Part shown: one piece after another, positions 17,406 through 25,082 of the stretch | How the letters are laid out: each line of letters starts with the position of its first letter | Position numbering within the stretch: position 1 is the stretch's first letter | NCBI GenBank assembly: GCA_040220455.1 | Contig: JAVJUS010000112.1 | Span: 12,895-76,894, forward strand | Direction of reading: 5' to 3' | Length of the DNA stretch: 64,000 nucleotides | Origin: JAVJUS01 sp040220455 | GTDB taxonomy: Bacteria; Pseudomonadota; Alphaproteobacteria; DSM-16000; Inquilinaceae | The notes under the pieces: model-generated | The model's database searches: none | Told to the model about the DNA's origin: nothing | Seen by the model: the letters and a program-made list of their open reading frames with translations, nothing else | Translations under genes and position numbers: made by a program

Positions 17406-18176
17406 ATGGCCGGCGCCGAGCCGGTCTTCCCGGACCTCGCCGGCCGCGCGGTGCTGGTCACCGGCGGGGCGAGCGGCATCGGCGCGGCGACGCTGGCGGC
17501 CTTCGCCGGACAGGGCGCGCGCACGGCCTTCCTCGACATGGCCGACGACGCCGCTCGGCGGACCGTCGACGCGATCGCCGGTGCCGGCCACCCCGCCCCG
17601 GTCTACCGGCATTGCGACCTGACGGACCCGGCGGCGATCGAGGAGGCGGTGGCCGCGATCGCCGACGCGATCGGCCCGCCCACGGTGCTGGTCAACAACG
17701 CCGCCAACGACGACCGGCACAGCCCGGAGGAGACTGACGCGGCGGCCTGGCGCGCCCGCCTGGCGGTCAATCTGGACCACCAGTTCCTTGTCTCCCGCGC
17801 CGTCGCGCCGGGGATGAAGGCGGCCGGCGGCGGATCGATCGTCATGATGGGCTCGATCGCCTGGCTGGTCGGCATGGGCGACCTGCCCGCCTATTCGACC
17901 GCCAAGGCCGGCATCCAGGGGCTGACCAAGTCGCTCGCCAAGGCCTGGGGGCCCGACGGGATCCGCGTCGGCTGCGTCATGCCCGGCGCCGTGCTGACCG
18001 AGCGGCAGAAGCGGCTGTGGATGACGCCCGACTACGAGGACACCGTGCTCGGCAACCAGAGCCTGAAGCGCCACATCATGCCCGAGGAGGTCGCCCGCGC
18101 CGTGCTGTTCCTGGCGAGCGACGCCGCCTCCGCCATCACCGGCCAGGCGCTGATCGTCGACGCCGGCTGGGTGTGA
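17406..18176 (+). CDS. Short-chain dehydrogenase/reductase
   Basis: A 256-residue classical SDR. The cofactor motif is VTGGASGIGAAT, with NNAAND for the second conserved motif, a serine in MGSIAW, and the catalytic YSTAK. The acidic residue after strand 2 (FLDMA) favours NAD over NADP. The ATG directly abuts the ppk2 stop codon, giving likely translational coupling. Several similar enzymes act on sugars or polyols (for example L-rhamnose or D-xylose dehydrogenases); no substrate can be assigned. It converges on the next gene with a 28-bp gap. Confidence 0.85.
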   Translation: MAGAEPVFPDLAGRAVLVTGGASGIGAATLAAFAGQGARTAFLDMADDAARRTVDAIAGAGHPAPVYRHCDLTDPAAIEEAVAAIADAIGPPTVLVNNAANDDRHSPEETDAAAWRARLAVNLDHQFLVSRAVAPGMKAAGGGSIVMMGSIAWLVGMGDLPAYSTAKAGIQGLTKSLAKAWGPDGIRVGCVMPGAVLTERQKRLWMTPDYEDTVLGNQSLKRHIMPEEVARAVLFLASDAASAITGQALIVDAGWV

Positions 18177-18204
18177 GCCGAAGCCTCTCGAAACCGCGCG
18201 CGCG

Positions 18205-19446
18205 TCAGCCCCGCCGCTCCCGGCTCTCCACCTTGACCTCCGAATGCAGGGTGCGGTGGACGGGGCACTTGTCGGCGATCTCCATCAACCGGGCGCGCTG
18301 GTCGTCGTCGAGGTCGCCATGGAGGACGATCTCGCGCTCGATGCTATCGATCTTGCCCTCCCGTGTCTCGCAGTCGGCGCAGTCCTCGGCATGGATCTTG
18401 TCGTGGGAGAGCACGACCCGGACCTTCTCCAGCGGCCATTTCTTTCGCTCGGCATACATGCGTACGGTCATCGACGTACAGGCGCCCAAGCCCGCGAGTA
18501 GCAGGTCGTACGGCCCCGGCCCGGTATCGTCGCCGCCGACCGAGGCCGGCTCGTCGGCGATCAGGCGATGGCGGCCGAGCGCGACCGCCTGCTGGAAACG
18601 GCCGTTGCCGGTCTCCTCGACGACGACCTTGTCGCCCTCTCCCTCCACGGCCGCCGCCGCGGCGCCGGCCGACGCCTCGGCGGTGTCGGCGTCGAGATAG
18701 CGCGACGCCCAGGCGGCGAGCACGGCGGCGACGTATTCGGCGTCGGCCCGGCGGGAGAGCAGATGGTCCGCGTCGTCGAGGGACACGAAGCTCTTGGGAT
18801 GCTTCGCCGCCTGGAAGATCAGGGCGGCGTTGTCGATGCCCACGGTCGCGTCGCGCGGCGCGTGGAAGATCAGCAGCGCCTTGCGCAGGGCGGCGATGCG
18901 GTCGTGCTGGTTGTGCTCGGCGATGTCGTCGAGGAACTCACGCTTGATGCGGAAGGGCCGGCCGACCAGCGTCACCTCCGCCTCGCCGTCGCGCTCGATC
19001 GCCTCGCGATGGGCGTCGAAGAGATGAGCCACGTGGCCCGGATCGTAGGGCGCGCCGATCGTCGCCACGGCCCGCGCCTCCTCGGCCGACGCGGCGGCGG
19101 CCAGAACCGCCGCGCCGCCCAGGCTGTGCCCGATGAGGATCGCCGGCGCGTCCAGCGTGTCGCGCATATGGGCGATCGCCGCCTCCAGGTCGCGGATGTT
19201 GGAGCTGAAGGTCGTGTTGGCGAACTCCCCTTCCGAGGAGCCGAGGCCGGTGAAGTCGAATCGCAGCACGGCGATGCCGTGCTCGGTCAGCGCCTGGGCG
19301 ATCCGGCTCGCCGCGAAGATGTCCTTGGTGCAGGTGAAGCAGTGCGCGAACAGGGCGTAGGCGCGCACCGGCCCGTCCGGACGGTCGAGCCGGCCGGCCA
19401 GCGCATGGCCCTGGCTGCCCGGGAATTCGAACTTCTCGCTCGGCAT
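18205..19446 (-). CDS. Alpha/beta hydrolase fused to an OsmC domain
   Basis: A 413-residue fusion. Residues 1 to about 250 form an alpha/beta hydrolase with nucleophile elbow IGHSLGGAA, a late His in DDADHLLS and an Asp in the preceding block. From about 265 onward comes an OsmC/Ohr domain with both catalytic-type cysteines in LGACTSMTVRMYAERK and DKCPVHRTL. OsmC proteins reduce organic hydroperoxides with thiols, so the fusion may pair an esterase with peroxide repair of lipids. The same architecture occurs widely in proteobacteria, so this is a known family. I chose the ATG at 19446 (MPSEKFEF), since the longer frame upstream reads as Arg/Pro-rich antisense sequence. Confidence 0.9.
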   Translation of the reverse strand: MPSEKFEFPGSQGHALAGRLDRPDGPVRAYALFAHCFTCTKDIFAASRIAQALTEHGIAVLRFDFTGLGSSEGEFANTTFSSNIRDLEAAIAHMRDTLDAPAILIGHSLGGAAVLAAAASAEEARAVATIGAPYDPGHVAHLFDAHREAIERDGEAEVTLVGRPFRIKREFLDDIAEHNQHDRIAALRKALLIFHAPRDATVGIDNAALIFQAAKHPKSFVSLDDADHLLSRRADAEYVAAVLAAWASRYLDADTAEASAGAAAAAVEGEGDKVVVEETGNGRFQQAVALGRHRLIADEPASVGGDDTGPGPYDLLLAGLGACTSMTVRMYAERKKWPLEKVRVVLSHDKIHAEDCADCETREGKIDSIEREIVLHGDLDDDQRARLMEIADKCPVHRTLHSEVKVESRERRG

Positions 19447-19555
19447 GGTCGACGGGGCTCCCCCTGCTGGCGGCGGCCGGCGGGACGGCGGCGCGCTCGC
19501 GATCCGCGAGCCCCCGGCATGCCCGCATCCGCGCCCGCGATCAAGCCAAGGCCGA

Positions 19556-20587
19556 TCACGCTTCGGCGAAGCGCAGTACCCCGGCGCCGTCGATCTCGCG
19601 GACCAGCCGGCCGGCCTCCTCCAGATGGCGCAGATGGGCCAGCGCCTCGCCATAGGCGAAGACGATCTCGTGGCGGTCCAGCTCCCGCCGGAACAGGGCC
19701 GCCGTCGCCTCGGCGACGCTGGCCGGCCGGGCGCAGACGGCGCGCGCCGCCTCCAGCCGCTCGGCATGGTGGGCGGCCAGGGCGTCGAGGCGGGCGTGCA
19801 GGCCGCGGAACGGCGGGCCGTGGGACGGCAGGACGAGCGTGTCGGCCGGCAGCGCGCGCAGCCGCTCCAGGCTGGCCAGATAGGCGCTCAGCGGCTCGGC
19901 TTCGGGCTCGCTCGGCCAGACGGCGATGTTCGGGCTGATCTTCGGCAGCACCTGGTCGCCGGCGATCAGCACGCCCATCGCCGGGCAGTGCAGCAGCACA
20001 TGTTCGGGCGAGTGGCCGGCGGCCGTCAGCACGGTCCACTCCGCACCGCCCAGCGTCAGCCGGTCGCCATCCGCCAGCCGCCGGAACGACGCGGGGATCG
20101 GGCGCACCGCCTTGCGATAGGGATTGCCCCGCTCGACCATCGCCGCGACGGCGGCCTCCGGCATCCCGGCGCGGCGGTAGAAGGCGGCGCCGCGCCGGGC
20201 CAGGTCGTCGGTGTCGTCGAGGCTCAGCATCCGGCCGAAGGCCCATTCCCCCCGGCTCATCCAGAGCGGCGCGCCGTGCCGGGCGGCGAGGCTGCCGGCC
20301 TGGCCCGCGTGGTCGGGATGGAAATGGGTGACCAGGATGCGCGCCAGCGTGCCGGGCCCCAGCGTGTCGGCGCCCAGCGTCTCCCAGAGATCCGCCGTCG
20401 CCGCGTCGCCGAAGCCGGTGTCGACGAGCGACCAGGTGCCCCCCGCCTCCTCGATCAGCCAGACATTGACGTGGTCGAGGCGGAAGGGCAGCGGCAGGCG
20501 CAGGCGCCACAGCCCCGCCGCAACGGCGACCGGGTCGGTCGCCAGCTCGGGCTCGGGGAACGGGAAATCGAGGTCGGTGTCCGTCAT
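19556..20587 (-). CDS. MBL-fold metallo-hydrolase
   Basis: A 343-residue metallo-beta-lactamase superfamily protein. The metal site is visible as THFHPDHAGQ (HxHxDH), with further His ligands in the AAGHSPEHVLLHCP block and near LPSHGPPF. The C-terminal helical extension (HAERLEAA..., then an effector-like winged helix region) resembles LACTB2-like hydrolases. It probably acts on thioesters or nucleic acids, but the substrate is unknown. The ATG at 20587 follows GGGTG; a TTG seven codons earlier is a less likely start and lies within a hairpin. Confidence 0.8.
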   Translation of the reverse strand: MTDTDLDFPFPEPELATDPVAVAAGLWRLRLPLPFRLDHVNVWLIEEAGGTWSLVDTGFGDAATADLWETLGADTLGPGTLARILVTHFHPDHAGQAGSLAARHGAPLWMSRGEWAFGRMLSLDDTDDLARRGAAFYRRAGMPEAAVAAMVERGNPYRKAVRPIPASFRRLADGDRLTLGGAEWTVLTAAGHSPEHVLLHCPAMGVLIAGDQVLPKISPNIAVWPSEPEAEPLSAYLASLERLRALPADTLVLPSHGPPFRGLHARLDALAAHHAERLEAARAVCARPASVAEATAALFRRELDRHEIVFAYGEALAHLRHLEEAGRLVREIDGAGVLRFAEA

Positions 20588-20589
20588 CA

Positions 20590-20615
20590 CCCGGGCTTGG
20601 TGCGCCAAGCCCGGG
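20590..20615 (-). terminator. Perfect 11-bp hairpin between two minus-strand genes
   Basis: CCCGGGCTTGG and its exact complement are separated by TGCG, immediately upstream of the MBL start codon. It has no T-run, so it could end the transcript of the upstream gene or fold over the MBL ribosome site. Confidence 0.5.
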
Positions 20616-20650
20616 CGGGCGTCAAGCCGCGCGGTCGCCGGAAGTCCGCC

Positions 20651-21148
20651 TCAGGCGTCGAGACCCCACAGCAGCGCCAGGTCGAAGGCGCTGTCCGGCA
20701 GGTCGTCCGGCGTCGCCTCCGGATCGTCGAGCTGAGCCTCCGGGTCGACGCCCAGCAGCATGGCCAGGCACGACTTCAGCAGCGCCGCGTGATCCGGATC
20801 GTCGGTCCGTCCCAGCGCGTGGCGCAGCAGCACCGCGAGGCCGGTCAGCGTCGTCGGCGGCGTGCGCTCGAGGAGCTGGCGGGCGAGCATCGCGTTGGCC
20901 TCGGCCAGGATGCGGGAGTCGCCCAGCCGATCCGGGTCGTCGGCCATCAGCGAGTCGTCGTTGATCGCGGCGTACTGGGCCCAGGCATCGCGATAGGCGC
21001 GGTAGCGGGCCAGCACCGGATCGCCGGCGACATCGCGAAGGCCGTCCCGGAGCACGGCGGCGTCGCGGCCGAGATCGCGGGGAATGAGGTCGAGCCCGCC
21101 GGTGACGGTCTCGAACGGGGATTTGGCGGCGTGTTCCATGGCGGCCAT
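20651..21148 (-). CDS. Hypothetical protein
   Basis: A 165-residue soluble protein that I do not recognise. It is rich in Asp, Leu and Ala and appears largely helical; a stretch of leucines and alanines around ARQLLERTPPTTLTGLAVLLRHAL suggests a helical bundle. No Cys-based or nucleotide motif is visible. Start sites at 21148 and 21139 are both possible; neither has a clear ribosome site. It precedes the MBL gene and may share a transcript with it, separated by a hairpin. Confidence 0.6.
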   Translation of the reverse strand: MAAMEHAAKSPFETVTGGLDLIPRDLGRDAAVLRDGLRDVAGDPVLARYRAYRDAWAQYAAINDDSLMADDPDRLGDSRILAEANAMLARQLLERTPPTTLTGLAVLLRHALGRTDDPDHAALLKSCLAMLLGVDPEAQLDDPEATPDDLPDSAFDLALLWGLDA

Positions 21149-21355
21149 GCTAGAGGCGGCGTCGGGCCTTCGCGACGGCACGAAGGGATAGCGTCTCCTG
21201 TCTTTCGCGTTATGAGAGAGGGACTTGGTCTATGCCATCGGCGTGGGCCCCCTTCCCGACGCTCTGCGAAACGGCTATCACCCTGGTCGATTTCCGGACG
21301 CGGGCGGCCGACCGATCGGCCCGCCGGCCGACCGGCGAAGGGAGGGGTCGAAGCC

Positions 21356-21637
21356 ATGAGCAGCGACGGCGATCCGCCGAAGACCGATGACGCGACCACG
21401 CGAGTTGAAGGCGCGGGCGACGGCCTGTCGCCGGGCATGGCGAGCCTGCACCCCTGGCTGCGCCCGCTCTATCGCCGGGTGATCGTCACCGTCCTGTGCG
21501 TTATCTGGCTGGGGGTCGAGAGCGTCTTCGGCGACCCCTTCTTCTCGGTCCTGGCCATGGCCATGTGCGCCTATGCCGCCTGGGACTTCTTCATCAAGCC
21601 GGCCCGCCTCGACCGGGAGGCGGCCCGCTCCGAGTGA
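21356..21637 (+). CDS. Small membrane protein of unknown function
   Basis: A 93-residue protein. The first 40 residues are hydrophilic; two hydrophobic segments follow (about 42-60 and 62-78), ending in a charged KPARLDREAARSE tail. GAAGGGAGG lies upstream of the ATG, which makes the start credible. I do not recognise the family. It is divergently placed from the preceding hypothetical gene and precedes the HAD phosphatase by about 60 bp. Confidence 0.65.
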   Translation: MSSDGDPPKTDDATTRVEGAGDGLSPGMASLHPWLRPLYRRVIVTVLCVIWLGVESVFGDPFFSVLAMAMCAYAAWDFFIKPARLDREAARSE

Positions 21638-21699
21638 CCGGGCGCGCTCCGCCCGCGACGCCCCGCCCCTTTCCCCCGCGAGACCCGAGGATGCGACCC

Positions 21700-22362
21700 A
21701 TGGCCTTCGACTGCGTCGTCTTCGACTGCGACGGCGTGCTGGTGGACAGCGAGCCGCTGGCCCTGGAGGCGGCGGTCGGCGTGTTCGCCGACTGGATCCC
21801 GGGGCTCGACGCCGCGCGCTTCGCCGAGCGTTTCGCGGGGCTGAGCGACGAAGAGATCATCGACGCGCTCGCCCGGGAGAACGGCCGCGCGGCGCCGGCC
21901 GACCTCTCCGCCCGGATCGAGCGGGCGATCGACGCCCGGCTCGCCGAGGCGGTCGAGGGCGTGCCGGGCATCGCCGCCGCGCTCGACGCCATCGCCCTGC
22001 CCATGGCCGTCGCGTCGAACAGCCCGCGCCACCGGGTCGAGCTCTCGCTCGACCGCGCCGGAATCAAGGCCCGCTTCGAGGGCCGGCTGTGCTGCGCCGA
22101 CATGGTGGCCCGGCCCAAGCCGGACCCGGACGTCTACCTGATGGCGGCCGAGCGCCTGGGCGCCGCGCCCGGGGCCTGCATCGCCGTGGAGGATTCGACC
22201 ACGGGCATCGCCGCGGCGCGCGCCGCCGGCATGACCGTGCTGGGCTTCACCGGCGGCGGCCACACCTGGCCCGGCCATGCCGAAGCCCTGACCGCCGCCG
22301 GCGCCGCCCGAATCGTGCCCCACATGGCCGACCTGCCGGGCACCCTGGCCGCGATCGGTTAG
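21700..22362 (+). CDS. HAD-IA phosphatase (beta-phosphoglucomutase-like)
   Basis: A 220-residue haloacid-dehalogenase phosphatase. Motif I is VFDCDGVLVDSEPLA (nucleophile Asp), motif II VASNSPRHRVE, motif III lysine in ARPKPDPDVYL, and motif IV VEDSTTGIAAARAAGM. The cap is of the small helical type (subfamily IA). Relatives act on sugar phosphates such as 6-phosphogluconate. The ATG at 21700 is preferred because GAGG lies 9 bp before it; an ATG three codons earlier is too close to the same site. A cluster of palindromic repeats follows directly. Confidence 0.87.
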   Translation: MAFDCVVFDCDGVLVDSEPLALEAAVGVFADWIPGLDAARFAERFAGLSDEEIIDALARENGRAAPADLSARIERAIDARLAEAVEGVPGIAAALDAIALPMAVASNSPRHRVELSLDRAGIKARFEGRLCCADMVARPKPDPDVYLMAAERLGAAPGACIAVEDSTTGIAAARAAGMTVLGFTGGGHTWPGHAEALTAAGAARIVPHMADLPGTLAAIG

Positions 22363-22382
22363 CGCCGGCCGCGTCGCGGCCC

Positions 22383-22610
22383 GTAGGTCGGTCGAGCGTC
22401 AGCGAGCCCGACAGCTCCGGCGGTCGGCCCGGTCCGGGCCCGTCGGCATCGCTTCGCTCTGCCGACCTACGCCGCATCGGCCCTGTAGGTCGGTCGAGCG
22501 TCAGCGAGCCCGACGCCGCCGGCGGCCCCGTCCGTGCGCGTCGGGTTCGCTTCGCTCAGCCGCCCTACGTTGCACCGTCCCGTAGGTCGGTCGAGCGCAG
22601 CGAGCCCGAC
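22383..22610. repeat. Five GTAGGTCGG-family repeats in alternating orientation (+ - + - +)
   Basis: Units lie at 22383-22412, 22442-22470, 22485-22514, 22540-22568 and 22582-22610. Each is 29-30 bp with GTAGGTCGG (one copy with a single change) at one end and CCGAC at the other. Orientation alternates strictly, as in REP/BIME mosaics. They fill the convergent gap between the HAD gene and the RTX gene, and could act as a two-way terminator. Confidence 0.85.
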
Positions 22611-22638
22611 GCCCCCGGCGGCCCCAGGAGCGGCCGCC

Positions 22639-23544
22639 TCAGAAGAGGAAGTCGCTCGCGTCGACCGAGGAGACGGCGATTCCCTCGAGCAGGATCGACG
22701 TGCCGTCGATGCCGACAACGGCGTCCCCGGCCCCGGAGTCGACGACGGACAGATCGCCGAAGCCGGTCGCGGATGTCCCGGTCAGGTCGATCATGTCGAC
22801 GCCATCGGCGAAATCCGTGATCCGGTCTGTTCCCTCTCCCGAACCGAAAATGAACGTGTCGACTCCTGATCCGCCTGTCAGGATATCGTTGCCCAGGCCG
22901 CCGGCCAGGTAGTCGTCGCCGCCATTGCCGTCGATCGTGTCGTCGAGGCTGAAGATCGGATCATTGGCGGTGCTCGTGCCCGTGATCCGGTCGGAGCCGG
23001 CGCCGCCGACGATCTGGCGGATCTGGGAGATCTGGACATCCGTCAGGTCGAGCACCCCGTCGGCCTGGATGTCCACGGGCTTGACGGACTGGTCGTTGAC
23101 GATCGCCTCGACGCTGTCCAGGTAATCGATGCCGATCACGCCGTAGAAGGCGTACTGGTTGACGGTACCGACATAGATGATGTCGGTGCCGGAGCCGCCG
23201 TAAAAGGAGTCCATCCCGGAGACGCCGTCGGTGACGAAGGCGTCGTCGCCCGCCTCGCCATGGAGGCGATCGTCCTCGAGCCCGCCAACGATGTAGTCGT
23301 CGCCGCCACCGCCATAGATCGTGTCCTCGCCCAGCTCGCCGAACAGGTAATCCCCGTCGTCGCCGCCGAAGACCTGGTCGTCGCCGTCGCCCCCGAAGAC
23401 GTAATCGACACCGGAACCGGCCGAGACGTAGTCGTCGCCGTTTTCCGCGTACACGGTGTCGCTGCCGCCATACATGTAGAACGAGTCGGCGTAGAAGGTG
23501 CCGGTTACCGTCTCCGATCCGTTCGTGCCGTTGTAGACTGCCAT
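22639..23544 (-). CDS. RTX (haemolysin-type calcium-binding repeat) protein, type I secretion substrate
   Basis: A 301-residue protein built of Gly/Asp-rich nonapeptides of the GGxGxDxUx type, in two blocks: about residues 20-115 (for example GGDGDDQVFGGDDGDYLFG) and about 195-245 (GGDDYLAGGLGNDILTGGSGVD). The second block flows into TFIFGSGEGTDRITDFADGVDMIDL, the usual RTX-to-C-terminus junction. The acidic tail DASDFLF is a typical uncleaved type I secretion signal. There is no signal peptide and no enzymatic domain, so it may be a structural or surface protein that folds on calcium. AAGGAG precedes the ATG. No ABC transporter for it lies nearby. Confidence 0.88.
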   Translation of the reverse strand: MAVYNGTNGSETVTGTFYADSFYMYGGSDTVYAENGDDYVSAGSGVDYVFGGDGDDQVFGGDDGDYLFGELGEDTIYGGGGDDYIVGGLEDDRLHGEAGDDAFVTDGVSGMDSFYGGSGTDIIYVGTVNQYAFYGVIGIDYLDSVEAIVNDQSVKPVDIQADGVLDLTDVQISQIRQIVGGAGSDRITGTSTANDPIFSLDDTIDGNGGDDYLAGGLGNDILTGGSGVDTFIFGSGEGTDRITDFADGVDMIDLTGTSATGFGDLSVVDSGAGDAVVGIDGTSILLEGIAVSSVDASDFLF

Positions 23545-23652
23545 GGAATGCTCCTTGAGGTTGCATGCATGGCCGGCCTTCTACCCACCGAATCTTTCCG
23601 ACATCTGAATCATGCTTAGTTTCACTTTCTATCCTTTCAGACCTTTCATTCG

Positions 23653-23716
23653 TTACCTAGCGAACGTTTGATGTTAACACTTCATCAAGACTTTCTCTCT
23701 ACCTAAGCGAGCGTTA
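23653..23716. promoter_or_regulatory. Direct repeats in the divergent RTX / unknown-gene promoter region
   Basis: TTACCTAGCGAACGTT (23653-23668) and TACCTAAGCGAGCGTTA (23700-23716) share the core TACCTA(A)GCGA.CGTT, 46 bp apart, within an AT-rich 240-bp divergent gap. They may bind a shared regulator. No firm -35/-10 assignment was possible. Confidence 0.4.
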
Positions 23717-23788
23717 CGGGGCGCCTGTCGGTCGGGTCGACCGGACCCGGCCATCGGCGCCCATCGCCCGGATAGCGGAGACAAGGCC

Positions 23789-24685
23789 ATGAAAGCGGGG
23801 GGTCCCGAGGCATCGCCGATAGCCCGTCTGGCGTCGCAATACACGCAGAAGGCCGAGACGATCCTGGCCCGCAGGGGCATCGAGACCGGCGCCGGCCAGG
23901 GGGCGTCGGGCAAGACCGCCGGCACGCTCGCCGCGATCGACGCCGCCCTGCCGGTCGACTTCAATCTGTCGACCGCGGGGCAGTACATCCGGGACTCCGG
24001 CATGCTGGGCGAGAAGCCCCCGATGGACACCATGTGGACCAAGCCGGACGGCGGTGTCACGAATATGGAAGGCGGAGGTCTGGCGAGGCGCCGGCTGCAC
24101 GAGATGTTCACCCTGGCGATGGCCCGGGGCCTGAACCGGGTGCTCAATCGGGAGGCCGAGCAGAGCGCCTTCGAGGCCGAGCACGGCTTCCGCCCGCGCA
24201 ACACCGAAGCGCTGCGCAACGTCTACAACGAGGCCCGCGCCGGCACCCTGTCCATCCCGTCCTTCTCCTCCCGCGAGGACGCCATGGACTTCGCGCTGAG
24301 AATGGCCGGTGATCTGCAGAGCGCGACAAGGTCGGTCGCGACCGGAGCCCGCCACAACGACCCGGAGACACTCCAGCCGATGATCGAGGCTCTCGGCGCC
24401 GAGCCGGCCAAGATTATCCGCGCGCAATCGAAGGATCGCGCCGAAGCCGGGCGGATGGAGGCCTTCATCGCCGACACCCTGCTGCGCGGCGCGCTGGACG
24501 TCTCCGGCCCGACCCACACCCTCGACGGCGCCGACTCCCGGGTCGAGGCCGTGACCCTCTCCTGGCAGGGCGAAAAGCTGCTGACCCTCGATCCCGACCA
24601 GGACAGCTACACCTACTTTGATTCGGCCGGCAACGCCCTGGACGCGCGCGCCTGGCAGGACACCCGCGTCGACATCCGGGCGTGA
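23789..24685 (+). CDS. Hypothetical protein
   Basis: A 298-residue soluble protein of unknown family. The first 50 residues are rich in small residues. A helical region follows (about 95-200), with many Arg/Glu heptad-like stretches such as REAEQSAFEAEHGFRPRN. It ends in a possible beta-rich domain from about 240, which includes VEAVTLSWQGEKLLTLDPDQDSYTYFDSAG. No membrane segment or signal is visible. A purine-rich site (GGAGACAAGG) precedes the ATG. The gene is divergent from the RTX gene and shares its AT-rich upstream region, so co-regulation is possible. Confidence 0.65.
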   Translation: MKAGGPEASPIARLASQYTQKAETILARRGIETGAGQGASGKTAGTLAAIDAALPVDFNLSTAGQYIRDSGMLGEKPPMDTMWTKPDGGVTNMEGGGLARRRLHEMFTLAMARGLNRVLNREAEQSAFEAEHGFRPRNTEALRNVYNEARAGTLSIPSFSSREDAMDFALRMAGDLQSATRSVATGARHNDPETLQPMIEALGAEPAKIIRAQSKDRAEAGRMEAFIADTLLRGALDVSGPTHTLDGADSRVEAVTLSWQGEKLLTLDPDQDSYTYFDSAGNALDARAWQDTRVDIRA

Positions 24686-24704
24686 CCGGACACCCCTCCG
24701 CCCC

Positions 24705-24786
24705 GTAGGTCGCGAGAGCGAAGCGATCCCGACGCCCCGGACCCAGGCGGCGGCGCTGTCGGCATCGCTTCGCTCAGCCGACCTAC
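24705..24786. repeat. Two GTAGGTCGG-family repeats, inverted
   Basis: Units lie at 24705-24733 (plus) and 24758-24786 (minus), facing each other. They differ from other copies mainly in the centre (GAGAGCGAAGCGATC). They follow the stop of the preceding gene by 20 bp. Confidence 0.82.
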
Positions 24787-24851
24787 GACATGCCGGCCGG
24801 GATTCGACCGGATCGTCCTCGGCATCGGAGGGTTTCGTTGTTTTGCTCTAC

Positions 24852-24970
24852 CGTCATCCCCGCGAAAGCGGGGATCCAGGCGGCTGGGCGCAGTGGTCTC
24901 AGGATATTCCCTGATCGGTGCTCCGCTGCCGGGCCGGTGCCCATGGATCCCCGCTTTCGCGGGGATGACG
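24852..24970. repeat. Pair of 27-bp inverted repeats with ATCCCCGC...GCGGGGAT core
   Basis: A 27-bp unit at 24852-24878 (CGTCATCCCCGCGAAAG...) recurs as its exact reverse complement at 24944-24970, with 65 bp between. Each unit is itself palindromic (ATCCCCGC/GCGGGGAT). Elements of this look (CGTCATtCCCGCG...) are widespread in proteobacteria and resemble neisserial dRS3. The pair is nested between two GTAGGTCGG clusters and may be a small non-autonomous element. Confidence 0.8.
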
Positions 24971-24996
24971 AATGAAAGAGAGCACAAGGAAGAACC

Positions 24997-25082
24997 GTAG
25001 GTCGGGAGAGCGTCAGCGATCCCGACGGCTCCGGCGGCGGAGCGGGCGCCCCCGTCGGGTTCGCTTCGCTCAACCGACCTAC
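24997..25082. repeat. Two GTAGGTCGG-family repeats next to the V-ATPase operon end
   Basis: Units lie at 24997-25026 (plus) and 25054-25082 (minus). The second overlaps the end of the V-ATPase A-subunit gene, and its GTAG contributes that gene's TAG stop codon. Confidence 0.83.

Noticed and set aside
22383..22610. CRISPR array
   Set aside because: The repeats alternate in orientation, have unequal spacing and no cas genes, so they are palindromic repeats rather than CRISPR units.
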